DNA of 64,000 nt, from assembly GCA_963575745.1 (NCBI GenBank), contig CAUYUJ010012069.1, forward strand, positions 384,468 to 448,467, given 5' to 3'. Positions 10,707 to 22,579 of the stretch are shown here, in pieces; position 1 is the first letter of the stretch; the number at the start of each line of letters is the position of its first letter. The DNA comes from Prorocentrum cordatum. Lineage: Eukaryota > Sar > Dinophyceae > Prorocentrales > Prorocentraceae. The notes beneath the pieces were generated by a model. The model made no database searches and had not been told where the DNA came from. It worked only from the letters and a program-made list of their open reading frames with translations. The position numbers were made by a program, and so were the translations under genes.

Positions 10707-11640
10707 ATGTTAGTCTTGCAGCTTTGCCCTTTGAGGCGGGGTTCGCACGTGTACCTCTTAATGCGATGGCCTTCGGGCGCCTCGGCATGCGGACGTTGTC
10801 ACGCTCGTGGCGCGCAGGCGGCGTCGTCATGATATTGATTGCTATCCTCTTGCGTCCCAGTCGGTGTGTTTTTTGCCCTCCCCTCTTCTTCCTCCTCGTC
10901 TCTCGCCTCCTCTGAGCACTTGCTTCTCGGGTATTTGTATACTTGCCCCTTTTCCCGAGTGTGACTGTGGTTGGGTATGCCCGTCGCCTCCCCGGCCGCT
11001 GCGTCGCTTTACCAGGCTGTGCTTGGGGGAGCGGTGCTGTGCCTCGGGGTGTGGAGAGGGGGATGCACTGACGAGCCCTTGACCGCAGCTAGTGTAACCT
11101 AGACGCGGCCCGGAACCCTGGCGTGCGGCGCTGCCCGGTTCTCCGGGGAGAGCGGCGGTTTTTCGGGCGGCGTCCTCCCGCCGCGCTCGCCTCATTCATG
11201 TTGTGCCAGCAGGGGAGGGAAGGGGTGTGTAACACCACCGCCTATCCGTCGTCGGCTGCCGGGCCCAGATCTGCATTCGCCGGGCAGTTCTGAGTCGCAG
11301 CGACTGGGGGCCGGGCGCTGGCGCCAGCGGCCGGGCGCCGGCGCGCGCACCCCAGACGCTGTCGAGATGCGAAATGCGAAATGCGAAAAAAAAAAATGGC
11401 GAGCAACTGAACAATATCGCCGCCGATGGCCCGAAAACCTGCATCGTGCCAAAACCTGCGGCTGCGACCGGGCAAATTTGGCATCCGGGCAGCCCCCAAG
11501 AAGATGTGCTCTGAGACATGGCACTGGACTCGCGGCGGGGTGCCGCCGCGGCTCTGCGAGTCCACAAGATCTTGCTTGGATCGCATCGGTGGGGGGGCGC
11601 GGTCTCAGGGCGATCTTGGGGGCCTCTGGGCCGATATGTG
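10707..11640. other. No gene seen; possible LINE-A 3' flank
   Basis: Between the LINE-A stop codon and the TA microsatellite there is ordinary GC-rich sequence with short overlapping ORFs and no recognisable motif. It may include the LINE-A 3' untranslated region. Confidence 0.4.
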
Positions 11641-11775
11641 TAATCTCATATATATTTATATATATATACATCACAGTGAGGGAGCCGAACGGTCATTTAT
11701 CGTCACTGGGTGCGTGGCTGAAGTGGGACTCCGCGATGCGAATTGTTGTTGTTGTCGTCGTTGTTGTTCTTGAGC
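11640..11775 (+). repeat. TA-rich and (GTT)n microsatellites
   Basis: A short TATATATTTATATATATA tract (about 11647-11668) is followed at about 11743-11775 by TTGTTGTTGTCGTCGTTG units. Confidence 0.9.
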
Positions 11776-11909
11776 TCTCACTACTGAAGAATAACTATTG
11801 CTGATCCCCCTCTGGTGACCATTGTGTTTTGTCAATTGAAAGCTTCCCCCGAGGTTAACACCTTGTTTTTTTGATCACGGAACGTCACGGGGCTCAAACT
11901 GGGCCCCTG

Positions 11910-12075
11910 GCCCCTGGTTTACAACAACAACAGCAATCATGGTAAGACTGTTCGCTCTTATCTGCTCGAGTGTCCGTTGACGCGTAGTTCCCAAATCCTC
12001 GATACCCGCCCTCTCCGTCTTCGATCGTACCCCTTTTGGGGGGTATAACTGTTTTCCCTGCAGGCCGGGCCCAGG
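11910..12075 (-). repeat. Inverted copy (arm 1) of a roughly 150-bp repeat
   Basis: Read on the minus strand, this matches 13994-14136 on the plus strand. Shared blocks in order are GATCGAAGACG, GAGGGC, CGAGGATTTGGGA or CGAGGGTTTGGGA, CAGATA, GCGAACRGT and GATTGYTGTTGTTGTTG. The encoded peptides also agree (IEDGEGGYRGFGNY here, IEDDEGKRRGFGIY there). Identity is perhaps 70 percent by eye. Confidence 0.75.
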
Positions 12076-12289
12076 CAAGCGGCGGGGCGGTCACGGACCG
12101 TCGGCATGGCCAGCGGCAGCGCTGATCGGCGGCAGCCCGACCCCAAGGGGGACGGACAGGGGGCCGACCACGACGACGACGACGACGTCGTCGACGACGA
12201 CGACGACGAGCGAAAGCGAGAGCGAGAACGACAGCAGGGCCACGAAAGGCACGAAGTAGGCCACGAAGGGCGACAGCGGGGACACGAAG

Positions 12290-13090
12290 TTAATGCGCAT
12301 GGGGCCACGAAGAGCGCGAACGAGCGGGGGCCACGAAGGGCAGATAATAGGGCCACGGAAGGCAACGACTGGGCCACTGAGGGCAGCAACGGGGCTACGT
12401 AGGACAGCGAGGGGGCCACTAAGGGCAACGGCGGGGCCACGCCACGACAGGCGCGAACGAACAGGGGCCACGAAGGGCATACGTATATTGGGCCGCGGAA
12501 TGCAAGGACTGGGCCACTGAGGGCAGCAACGGGGCCACGAAGGGCAGCGAGGGGGCCGCGAAGGGCGACAGCGGGGCCACGAAATGCATGCATATGGGGC
12601 CACGACGGGCGCGGACGAGCGGGGGCCACGAAGGACATACATAGTTGGGACCACGAAGGGCAGCAAGGGGGCCACGAAGGGCTGCAACGGGGGCGCGAAG
12701 GGTAGCGAGGGGGCCACGAACGGCTGCAACGGGGCCGCGAAGGGCAGCGAGGGGGCCACGAGGACGGGCAGCAAGGAGGCCACGCAGGGCTGCAACGGGG
12801 CCACGATGCGCAGCGAGGGGGCCACGAAGGGCTGCAACGGGGCCGCGAAGGGCAGCGAGGGGGCCACGAAGGGCTGCAATGGGGCCACGAAGGGTAGCGA
12901 GGGGGCCACGAAGGGCTGCAACGGGGCCGCGAAGGGCAGCGAGGGGGCCACGAAGGGCTGCAATGGGACCACGAAGGGTAGCGAGGGGGCCACGAAGGGC
13001 TGCAACGGGGCCACGAAGGGCAGCGAAGGGGCCAAGCAAGGCTGCAACGGGGCCACGAAACGCAGCGAGGGGGCAACGAAGGGCTGCACC
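12290..13090 (+). repeat. GC-rich minisatellite, 21-bp unit in a 42-bp higher-order repeat
   Basis: GGGGGCCACGAAGGGCTGCA and GGGGCCGCGAAGGGCAGCGA alternate from about 12650. A looser version (GGGCCACGAAGGGC) starts near 12290. Because 21 is divisible by three, all frames stay open on both strands and yield 160-370 codon repetitive ORFs (for example GATKGCN or FVAPSLP repeats). These are artefacts of the period. Confidence 0.95.
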
Positions 13091-13124
13091 CGATTTCAAA
13101 AAAAAATGTGTGAGGGAGTCATCG

Positions 13125-13800
13125 GCGTGAGCGCGACTCCTGAGCGCCTGAGTGTCGGGAGCGCGGCGCTTGAATTAATCGCAAGAAATCCCAACGCAAG
13201 GGCGCTATTCTTGAGTAGATTGCAAGCGCGTCTCCAGCGAGAGCGCGACTCCAGAGCGCCGAGGGAGCGATTCCTGCATACATTGCATGGAAATCCCAAA
13301 CGAAAGCGCGATTCCTGAATCAAACGCGAGGAAGTCTCAGGCGGGAACGGGGGTCCTGACTAAATTGCAAAGAAGTCTCGAGCGGGAGCGGTTGTTGTAA
13401 TCCGGGGGCCAAGGGCCCAGTTTGAGCCTCAAGACTTTCCCAATAAAAAACAGGGTGCGACCGCCGAAGGGGCACTTCAACTGAAAAGCGATATGCACCG
13501 GCGGTGGGGATCAACAATAAGCATTTTCAAAAACGAAAACTCAACAACGGTTCCCGCCTGATACTTCATCACCACTTATTCCCAAATCGCGCTCTCGCGC
13601 GGGACTTCCTCAAAATTCATGTACACATCGCGCTCTCGCGTGGGCCCCCTCGCAATTTATTCATTCAGACGATGCGCCCTTGGCGCTCAAGAATCTCGCT
13701 CCCGCTTGGTTTGTTTGACGTTGTACTTGGGAATCGCGCTATCGCACGAGACATCCTCGCGATGCATGCAGGGCCCGCGCTTCAGCAACCCGCCTGCTCG
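13125..13800. repeat. Diverged repeats around GCGCGACTCC / CGCGCTCTCGCG
   Basis: From 13125 to 13400 the motif runs one way (GAGAGCGCGACTCC, AAAGCGCGATTCC, AAGAAGTCTCGAGCGGGAGCG). From about 13590 to 13790 it appears inverted (AATCGCGCTCTCGCGCGGGACTTCC, in pieces). The two blocks form a loose inverted arrangement with spacing of about 60-70 bp. No protein is evident. Confidence 0.6.
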
Positions 13801-13993
13801 ACCTCGTCGCCAGGGCCAAATCTCCCGACCTGCCCGCTATGGGTCTGCCCGCCCGATCTGCCCGTCTGGTTCTGCTACATGTTTTCTGCTCCTTGGCCCT
13901 CTCCTGCTACTTTCTCTCGTGTTCCATTATTCTCCTCCCCCCTTCCGCCCGCCCTCTCTTCCCTTGTTTTGGGGGCTGCGCAAAATGCACGTG

Positions 13994-14136
13994 GCAGGTA
14001 AGGGAGATATGCCCCCAGGGGAGCGCGATCGAAGACGACGAGGGCAAGCGCCGAGGGTTTGGGATATACGTAATGATTGGCACGTGAACAGATAGGCGCG
14101 AACGGTATTAAAATGATTGTTGTTGTTGCCGCTGCT
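13994..14136 (+). repeat. Inverted copy (arm 2) of the roughly 150-bp repeat
   Basis: This is the plus-strand counterpart of 11910-12075. The two arms enclose the 12.1-13.99 kb minisatellite block in inverted orientation. The GTTGTTGTTG end of each arm faces outward. Confidence 0.75.
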
Positions 14137-14157
14137 GCTTTTGTGGGCTACTCATTT

Positions 14158-14176
14158 CTCTCTCTCGCTCTCTCTT

Positions 14177-14238
<62 letters not shown>
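14158..14238 (+). repeat. (CT)n followed by (TA)n microsatellite
   Basis: TCTCTC repeats run directly into a TATATA tract ending near 14238. Confidence 0.95.
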
Positions 14239-14243
<5 letters not shown>

Positions 14244-14349
14244 CAAAACTCCGGAAACGGTTCCGCGCGCTCTCGCCTCGACGCCGGCTGCGTGTTCTCT
14301 GACGCCGAAACTCCCGCTCGAGCGCTGGTTTGATTGTAAATCTGCGTCG

Positions 14350-15055
14350 TTGCAGGCGCGGTTCCAACCGCAGCGGCCCCCGCCTGTGCATCCTCGCAAG
14401 TTGCCCCGAGGCGCCCTGGCCAGAGAGGGCCCCGAACTCAGGGGCGGCGCGCTCGCTTGATATTCACTCGCGTCCCAACCTAGTTGGAGGCGACCCAGCC
14501 GCGGCGACAAACGCCCCCGCTCGATAGTTCCTTGCAGTATACCCCGAGACACCCTAACCAGAGAGGCCCTCGAACTCAGGAGCGGCGCTCTCGCTTGAAA
14601 CTTCCGCGTAATTCAATCAAGTTGGCGGAGGCCCAACCGCAGCGACAAAGGCCCCCGCTCGATATTTCCTCGCGATTTGCTCCGAGAGCCTGGACAGGGA
14701 GGCCCCCGAACTCACGAACGGCGCTCTCGCTCGAGACTTTCTCGTCATTCAGGCAAGTTGATGGGGGCCAAGACGCGGCGACAAGGGTGCCCGGCCGGCA
14801 CTTCTCAAGACGTACTCCGCGAGCCCTGGCAGGAGGGGCCCGTGAACTCAAGCGCGGCGCTCTCGATCGAGACGCTCTCGTAATTTAATCAAGTCGGCGG
14901 CCCAGCCGCGACGACAAGAGCCGCCGGTCGACGCTTCCTCGAGCTGTACTTCGCGACCCCCTGGCCAGAAACTGCATGTCAGTAGCGGCGCCTGAGGCTC
15001 ACCTGCGACGACAGGGGCCCCCGCTCGGCACGCCCTCGCAATTTGCTCGCAGAGA
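14350..15055 (+). repeat. About 136-bp tandem satellite, 4-5 copies
   Basis: The marker GAACTCAGGRGCGGCGCTCTCG (with variants) begins near 14432, 14569, 14706 and 14840, about 136 bp apart. Each copy also carries CCCGCTCGATA-like and TTCAATCAAGTTGGCGG-like blocks. A fifth, worn copy reaches about 15050. It appears related to the shorter diverged repeats at 13.1-13.8 kb through the GGCGCTCTCG core. Confidence 0.85.
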
Positions 15056-15830
15056 GGCCCGCGAGCCACAGGGGCCCCAGCACGCTGCTCACTGGGGCCT
15101 TCGGACGCAGCCAACAAAATCTCCAAGCGCACCCACAGGGGCCCCAGCACGCCGCCTACTGAGGCCCTCGGACATAGCCCGCCCAACGAGGCCCCTGCGC
15201 GCTGCCCACTGAGGCCGCCCCAGCGCAGCCCACGCAAGCCCCAAGCGCGCCCGCGGAGGCCCCGGCCCACGGGGGCCCCGAGCGGGCCCGCAGAGGCCTG
15301 GGCGCGCCGCCCGCTGAGGCCCCCAACGCAACCCGCAGAAACCCAAATCCAGCCTGCAGACGCCGCGGCACGCTGCCCGCAGGCCCTCCGGCACAGCCCA
15401 CACCGGCTTCAAGCGCGCCAGCAGGGGCCCCGGCACGCCGCCCGGAGGCCCCCGACGATGCCCGCAGATGCCCCAAACGCGCCGACAGAGGCCCCAGTGC
15501 GCTGCCTACTGAGGCCCCCCGACGCAGCCCGCAGAGGCCCCAGTGCGCCCGCAGAGGCCCCGGCCCACAGAGGCCCCGAGCGCGCCCGCGGAGGCCCCCG
15601 CGCGCCGCCCACCGAGGCCGCCCAACGCAGCCCACAGAAGCGTCAAGCGCGCCCACAGGCCCCAGCCCAAAGAGGCCCCAAGCGCGCCCACAGAGGCACT
15701 AGCGCGCTGCCCACCCAGGCCCCCGACATAAGCCCATAGAGGCCCCAGCCCACAGAGGCCCGCAGCGCGCCCTCGGAAGCCCCGGCGCGCCGCCCACTGC
15801 GCCCCCCCGACACGGCTCACGGAGGCAAGC
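15055..15830 (+). repeat. GC-rich minisatellite of CAGAGGCCCC units
   Basis: Irregular 20-40 bp units built from GAGGCCCC, AGCGCGCC and GCAGCCC. ORFs on the minus strand (LRGPRWA-like repeats) come from the repeat. Confidence 0.9.
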
Positions 15831-15889
15831 CGCAAGCGAGCTCGCAGAGGCCCGAGCGGCGGGTGAGACATGCAGCGCGCCCCCAATGC

Positions 15890-16583
15890 TGGAAGATCTT
15901 GAAATCACCATCCAAAGCGGACCGCGCGTCAGGAAGCGCGACGGGCAGCGCGCGCCACGGGAACTGGAGGCCGCGAGAGAACCACTGGCGGGGCCGCGCT
16001 CGCGCGCTGGGCCGCGAAGGGCCACGAACGGCTTCGTGGAATGATTGGAAGCGCCAGCGATGGCCTTGCTGTCCGCGTTCCTCAGCGAGAGAGGGCGCGT
16101 ATCCTCGGGGACCCTGTCCGCAGCGATTTCCCCAGTCACGTCGTCGCCCATGGGCGGGCAGGCGATGTCGGACTCGCTCAGGTCCCTCGGGATAGACTGG
16201 CTCGAGCACAGGAGGCAAGAGATGTCCTCCAGGACGTCGATGGAGCGGTCGCGGGCGAGCCAGGCCGAGCGCGGCAGGCAGTCGGGGCCAGGCGCCGACG
16301 GAGTCGCGCGGATGAGAGAAGCTATGATTTGGTGCTTGTGCGGGGCCCCGACGTCGACATTGTCTCCGCGGGGCGCGTCCTGCTCGACGCACTGCTGCGC
16401 CTTGGTGCTGTCGAGCACCTTCGCGGCGAAGATAAGCTGCTGGCGCGAGTGCAAGGCTTCGACCGTGGCACTGGTCTCTCCGCCGACCTCCGCGGGGCCC
16501 ACCAGCGGGCCCTGGGCGTCGATTCCTTGGAGGGCGAGGCGTCGCCCCCATGCGGCCCGAAGGAGTGAGAGAGCGTGATCCAC
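15890..16583 (-). pseudogene. LINE-B reverse transcriptase fragment (N-terminal part)
   Basis: The minus-strand frame contains SAPGPDCLPRSAWLA and DTRPLSLRNADSKAIAGA. These are the block leading into the RT fingers and RT motif 2 of dinoflagellate LINEs; LINE-C has the equivalents EPGLDTIPYSAWAA and LGLRNTNSKLIAATIN. Upstream, VFAAK-like and VDVGAPHKH segments match the inter-domain region. After about 16000 the reading breaks into alternating frames and no motif A, B or C can be followed; the sequence then passes into minisatellite. Together with 19.6-21.7 kb it probably represents one element split by repeats. Confidence 0.8.
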
Positions 16584-16599
16584 CGCCGATTAACAATAA

Positions 16600-17840
16600 A
16601 GCATCGCCCCCCTTCTCCCTCCGGAACCCGCCCCCTCCCCCCCGACAATTCCCCTTCCCCATCGCCCTCCTTTCTCACCCCCCCATCCCCTGTCCTCCGG
16701 CAAAATTTCTCCTCCCGGCCCCTCGCCCCCAGTCGCTGCCGGTTCGAAATCCCCCCCGCCCCCAGGAAAACCGCTGGGGCCCACTGCCAGTTCGCACCCC
16801 GCCGCCCCCCCCCGTCTGCTGCTCGCCGCCAGCAAACGCTCCGCGCCCCCCCCCGCCGCCCCCGCCACTGCCTCACAACTGCCACCACCACCACCGCCCC
16901 CACGACTGTCCCACTGTCCCCACTGTCCCCGCCGCTGCCCCCACCGCTGCCCCCGCTGTTCCCACTGCCCCCGCAACTGTCTCCGCTGCCCCCACCAGTG
17001 CCATCGCCGCTGCCCCGCTGCCCCCCTGCCCCCGCCGCTGCCCCCACCGCGGCCCCGCTCTCTCCGCTGCCCCCACCACTGTCCCAGTGTCCCCGCTGTC
17101 ACCACCACTGCCCCCACCACTGCCCCATTGTTCCCGATCTCCACTGCCCCCACCGCTGTCCCGCTATGCCGTCCCCCTGTCCCCACTGCCCCCGCCGCTG
17201 TCGCCGCTGGACCATCCCCTTGCCCCAATGTTCCACGGTCCCCATTGCCTCAATGTTCCCATTGTCCCATTGTCTCCACTATCCACACTGTCCCCACTGC
17301 CCCCGCCACTGTCACGCTGCCCCCACTGCCCCCGCAACGGCCCCCACCGCGGCCCCAGCCCCCCCACTGCGCCCGCTGTCCCCGCCGCTATCTCACTGCC
17401 CCCACCACTGTCCTGCAGCCCCCGCCGTTCCCACCACTGCCCCACTGTCCCCGCTGTTCCCGCCGCTGCCCCACTGTCGCCGCTGTCCCCGCCACTGCCC
17501 CCACTGTGCCGCTGCCCCAATGTCCCGCTGTCCCCATTGTCCCACTGTCGCCACTGTCCCTCTTTATCTCCGCTGTCCCCACTGCCCCCGCTGTGACGCT
17601 GTCCGACTGTCCCACGGTCCAACTGCCCCCGCAGTCCTGTCCCACTGCCCCACCGCCCCCCACTGCCCCCGCTGGCACAGCCCTCACCGCCCCCGCCCCC
17701 GCCCGCGCCGCCGCCCCCGCCGCCGCCCCGACCGCGGCCGCCCATCCGGAGTGGGGGAGGAGGGGGGCCCCCACTGGCCCCGCTGCACCACTGCCCCCGC
17801 CGCCCCCCCGCCACTGGGCAGGCGCGGAGATGCGGCACTT
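16600..17840 (+). repeat. C-rich irregular minisatellite (CCCCACTGCCCCCGC units)
   Basis: Short units such as CCCCACTGTCCC and CCCGCCGCTGCC repeat irregularly for about 1.2 kb. They create Pro-rich ORFs on the plus strand and Gly-rich ones on the minus strand, up to 677 codons, which I do not accept as genes. Confidence 0.95.
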
Positions 17841-18419
17841 CAGCTAGCAAACAATCGGGTCGTACAAAACGCCCGCACAACAGGGTATGTCATAGAAAAG
17901 CATCCACACACCTATGTCCGCATCGTGCGGAGTGTCTCTTCTGCGTTACACAGCGGAACGACTATCTCCAGCGGTCGCCTTCGCCGCTGCCCTACATGGC
18001 AAAAGCAACTGCAAGCGCCTGCGATGCATGCGATCAGGCGCTTGCCATCTCTGGTCGCACCCGCAAGCGTCGCGTTGCGCGCGGCGCCCGTGGGGCGCAG
18101 GCGCGCGCAATGGCTGGCTCCGCAGAAACTGCAGGGAGGGCTGTCTGGGGGGGGCGGCTGGAAAAACGAGCGTGCGACTGCCGAACTAATGACAAGCAAC
18201 ACGCGCGTCAACTTGCTACTGGGTCGCAACTTCGGGTGCGCATTGGTTCCGCGCTGCTTTGCCGGCTTAGCCACTATTGCGGGCGACGACGAAGCGCCGG
18301 GGCTCGCGCCTCACGGCGGCGCAAGAAGCGTCACAGCCTCGCGCGCGCGCGACGCGCGAGACACCGCAATGCCGCGCGTGGAGGGCAGTCCCAGCACGGG
18401 AAGTCGTGGCGTAACCCTG

Positions 18420-19350
18420 GGTTCTGGATCACGTGCTCAAGTGTCGCCCGCTTGCGTGCGCAAGTGTGGTTCAACTGTAACCCGGGCGTTGTTCACGTGC
18501 AGTCCAGGTGTAGCCCATGTAGTTCAAGTCGAGTTCCAATGTAGTTCAAAAGTAGCCGAAGTGCAATGCGCGTTAAGTCCTTGTGCGGCTCAGATGAAGT
18601 CCAGGTGAAGTTCAAGTGTGTCGAAGGTGTAGTTATTGTGGTTCAAGTGTCGTTCAAGTATAGACCAGCTCTCGTTCAAGTGTATGATTCAAGTGCTTGC
18701 TCAGGGGACCGAAGGAAAGTGCCAGTGGGGAGCAAGTGAAGGTCAGGTGTAACTCAACTGTGGCGGAGGGTAGTCCTTGTAGTTCAAGTGCAATGCCAAT
18801 GACACCCAAGTGTAGTTCAAGTGTAGCCCGCTTCTGTTTGAAGTGTAGCCCGAGGGGGGATTCGAGTATCATTCGGGTGTAATTAAAAGTGTTCCAGGCG
18901 TAGCGCTTCTAGTTCACGTGAGGTTCACATGTATTTTGAATGCAGTTCAAGCGTAGTTCCAGATGTAGTTCTAGTGTAACGCAAGTGCGTGCCAGGTGTC
19001 GCTCAAGTGTGGTACAAGCGAAGCCCTTGTAGTTCAAGTGCGGTTCAGGTTCAGCTCAAGTGTGGTGCAAGCGAAGTTCAAGTATGGTTCGGGTCTGGCG
19101 CCAGTGTGGTTCCAGGATGGCCCAGGAATAATTCAAGTGAAATTCAAGCGTGTCTCAGGCGCCGCCATTGTAGTTGAAGTGTTTCCCAAGTGTAGTTCAA
19201 GTAAAGCCCGCGTGCATTCCGAGCGTAGTCCAGTTTAAATGAAGTTCAGGTGAATTCAAGTGCGTACGAGGTGTAGCCCGTGTAGCTCAAGTCTTGTTCA
19301 AGTGTCGTTCAAGTGTCGTCCGAGTGCAATTCGAGCGTGGTCCAAGTGCA
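18420..19350 (+). repeat. Irregular minisatellite of GTTCAAGTGTAG-type units
   Basis: GTTCAAGTGTAG and variants (AGTCCAGGTGTAGCC, GTTCAAGTGCGGTTC) recur every 10-15 bp for nearly 1 kb. There is no coding signal. Confidence 0.9.
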
Positions 19351-19638
19351 GTTCTGGCGTTTTTTTTCATGCGTCGTTCAGGCGCAGCGTGGCGGGCCGC
19401 CACCGCCCTCACCACTGTCCCCGCCAGCCCCCCATCCGGACCAGAGCGGGGGAAGAGAGGAGGGGGGGTCGTTTGCCAGCGGCGAGTAAGCGAATGTAAA
19501 AGGGGGGGGGGGGCGGGTTCGGAAGCCCCGGCGACCCCCCCCCACCCCGCCCCGCCCCGGTTTTGAAGAGGGGGGGGCGGGTTTGAACCCCGGCAGCCCC
19601 CCCCCGGTCTTCTGTCAGCAGCGGCAGAGCACGCTCTT

Positions 19639-20295
19639 TCAAAGGAGCGAGCGCTTCTGGGTGGCCTGGAGGATCTTTCGGAGTTTCTCGGGGGGAACGG
19701 CGTCGGCCTTCACTCGAAGGCGGCGAGCGGCGCCCTGTGCCGCAGAGCGCTGGCGAACCTCGAAGTCGCGGCGCAAGGAAGCCAGAAAGCTGGCGAAAAT
19801 GAAGTCGTTCGACAGGGCGATGAAGACGTCGCTGATGACTGGGAACAGCTTGCCCAGGTCGGCGAGGATATGGAGGCGCCTTGCCAGCGTGATGTCCTGG
19901 CGCCAGAGGGCTTCAGACATCGAGCGCACGGCGCGGGCGCGGCCGCCGTGCCAGCCTAAGCGGGCAGCGTCGCCGGCGGGCGAACGAACCCAATCATCGC
20001 ACGCCAGGCGAGCGGCTTCCACCACAAGGTGCTTGTGCGACCGCAAGCGGTTCTCGATGGGAACGTAGGCGGCGTAGGACATGTCGGTGAGCTGCGGCAG
20101 GTCGACGGCGCATATCGGGTCTCGGAAGATCGCAGGCGGGGCGGCCTGCTCTTCGGGGGGCGCGCGCGGCTTGATGCCGACGGCGAAGGCAATGACGGCG
20201 CGGTCGCTGAGGCGCTTGTCCGACAGCGTGGACGCGACGCGGGCGACGTCGACCCTCACGGTGCGCTCCTGCGAGGCATGCTGATGAAGAGACAA
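19639..20295 (-). pseudogene. LINE-B region between endonuclease and RT
   Basis: The 218-codon frame contains SEALWRQDITLARRLHILAD and FIFASFLASLRRDFEVR. LINE-C has the corresponding RAAWRGDIKLARKLLCNLA at the same place in its order. I assign it by this internal comparison and by recall of dinoflagellate LINEs. Catalytic residues are not expected in this region. It lies downstream (minus direction) of the ORF1-like piece at 20.97-21.74 kb and upstream of the RT fragment at 15.9-16.6 kb. About 3 kb of simple repeats separate it from the RT. Confidence 0.7.
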
Positions 20296-20964
20296 TCGAT
20301 CGCCGACGTCGTATAATCAGACATGTTGGCCCTCGTCGGCAGGTCGGATTCGACCCCGAGCATGGAGTCGAAGAGGGACTTTCAGGGCGGCTGACGCTGG
20401 CGTCTGTTGCTGTCAGGCGTGAGGCGCGCGTGCTGCGACTGCGGCTGGAAGAGTCTGTTCGGCGGTGCTGAAAATCGCGCATCGCTAGGGCCACGCGGTG
20501 CTGGCAGTCGTGCTCTGCACGCTCTCGGTGCCAATGCCGGGCGGCGCGGGCCCTGTCGCGATCGCGCACAGCCAGTTCGCGGTTGCGGGCGTTCGTCAGG
20601 TCCAGCGCGCTGCGCGATGAGGCACTGGTGATCGCGAGCAACGGGGTTCGCCCAGGGCCAGGGACAGGGCCTCTGTGAGAAAGAGGCACATGCTGCGTCG
20701 GCGTGAACCGCGGCGCGAGGATGGCGACGCTGTCGACGGCCGAAGATGCGCTGCCCTCGGTGGAGGTAAACTCGGAGAACACATTGTGCGGGCACGGCTG
20801 CGTGCCCACCCGGACGCGGGGCAGCACTTTCGGAGCCGTGAACCTTCTGCAGGAGGGCGCCAGAGATGAGGGCCTGCAAGGATGCGAGGATGGCGGGCGG
20901 GCCGCCGATGCCTTGGAACTGCTGGTGATCGAGGGCCCTTTCGTCCCACTCAAGGGCGGCGGGG

Positions 20965-21740
20965 TCAGCCTGGCCGCAGATGTCGATGCTGACGACGGGC
21001 GTGGCTTCGCTGTGGGTCTCGCCCTTGCTGTGAATGCCGCGCCGCTACAAGACGGGGCGCTGGTGCTGGGTCAGGGCGCGCGACTTCTGACGCTGGATCT
21101 CGGTGCAGATTTGCTTCGGCGACTTCTCGGGGCCGAGGTAAGGGGTCGACGCGTTGCCCGACAGTGTCTACGGAGACGAAGCGCTCCCACTTGCTGGCAG
21201 CATCTCGCAGGGCCCCTCGGCGGGCGGGCGCGCGCGGCGCGGCGTCGCCGCGGGCGCAGTTGCCTTGGTGAACGAACGGACGGCCGAGATCGCATCCCCG
21301 AAGTTCGACGCGGTCGGGTTTTGCAAGCCAACAGACCCACCATTGCAAATCATTGAGGGGGGCGTCGGGCGAGGCGATGCGCTGGCAGCCGGCGGTGAAG
21401 AGCGATCCCACTCGGCCAGTCGCGCGAGGTCCACGATCGGGATCTCGGCCCCCGAGAGGGCGAGGGCGCCGCGCATCTGGTCGATTTGCTGCCGCGCGCG
21501 TTGCTGCTCGGTTGCCCGGCGACCTTGCGCGCCACGGGCGCGGGCGACGGCGTCCTGCAAGTTGCCCGCGCGGCGCTCTGTCTGAAGAACTTGCCGCTGA
21601 GGGAGGGCGCGGTGGCTGTCCCGAGTCTGTTCGAGAAGCCAGTCTGCTTGAATGCGGAAGTTGCCGGCGGCGCGGGCGACCTGCTGCTGCGCGAGGTTCT
21701 GATGGGCGGCGCCCAGCTCTTCAGCGTGGCCAGGCACTCG
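20965..21740 (-). pseudogene. LINE-B ORF1-like (RNA-binding type) region, frameshifted
   Basis: Two overlapping minus frames share the signature seen in LINE-C. ARQQIDQMRGALALSGAE here matches LRGQIQRFRGALALASAK there. After a frame change, GPEKSPKQICTEIQRQK matches GADKNPRQAKLEIQGRK. The order of the two blocks is the same in both elements. Function in the element is unproven; by position it resembles nucleic-acid-binding N-terminal regions. Further upstream, minus frames at 21350-22459 may extend it but are too repetitive to judge. Confidence 0.7.
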
Positions 21741-22579
21741 GACTGCTGGGGCGGCGCCAGGGATAGGATGAACTTCGCAATGAGCTGCGGGGACATCGGA
21801 GCGACCATCTCCTGGTGGGCGCTCTTGTGATGGGAAGGTGGCGAACTGGCCCCGGTCGGAAGCCAGCTGCGAAGGGCGTCGAGAATCTTGGCCAGGACGC
21901 GCTTGCGATGGGAAGGCGGGCGACTTGTCGATGTCGGCGGCCAGCTGCGAAGCGCGCCATGGGTCTTGACCCTGGACAGGGTCGCGCGGGGCGCCGTCGC
22001 CCGCGGGGCCAGTGGACGCTGGGCGGACTGCGGAGCGACCAGTGCCAGTAGACAGCGGAGCCGCGCGGCCTGAGGAGCGCCCAAGAGGATCGGCTTCAGC
22101 GCGCTGAATTGCTGCGGGGGTGCTGCGGGCTGCTTTGGCCCGAGAGCATTGGGCTTCCTTGCGGGGGATGCGGTCGCGGTGATCGGCTCAACGCTGGCGC
22201 TGGCGGCGTCGTCTGGAGGCCTGCGACGAGGGGGGGCTGCGCGATGCCGGGCGCTCGTTGCCGCTGGCACTTTCGCTGCTGCCAGCCACGGCGACGACGC
22301 GAGCGGGAAGAACAGACTGCTGTCAAGGAGCACGATGTGCCGTTGCTCGACATCGGCGTGGAGCGGTGCGCTGCCAGGGCGCGACGACGGCGAGGCCGAT
22401 GAGAGGACCAGCGGCGCCGCGAACGACGCGGAGGGCTCGGAGCGGGGCTCGACGCGCAAATGTGGAGGGCTCGGAGCGGGGCTCGACGAGCAGATGGAGC
22501 GCCGCCTGCAAGGCCAATCCGAAAGGCAGGATCAGCTGGGGCGGACGGCCGCAAGCCCCTTATTGCGGCGGCAAGTCTG

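Noticed and set aside
11958-13130. Long repetitive ORFs on both strands (up to 372 codons)
   Set aside because: The 21-bp period keeps every frame open; composition follows the repeat in each frame with no independent protein signal.
16575-18608. 677-codon Pro-rich ORF
   Set aside because: It runs through a C-rich minisatellite into unrelated repeats; no domain and no codon bias different from the other frames.
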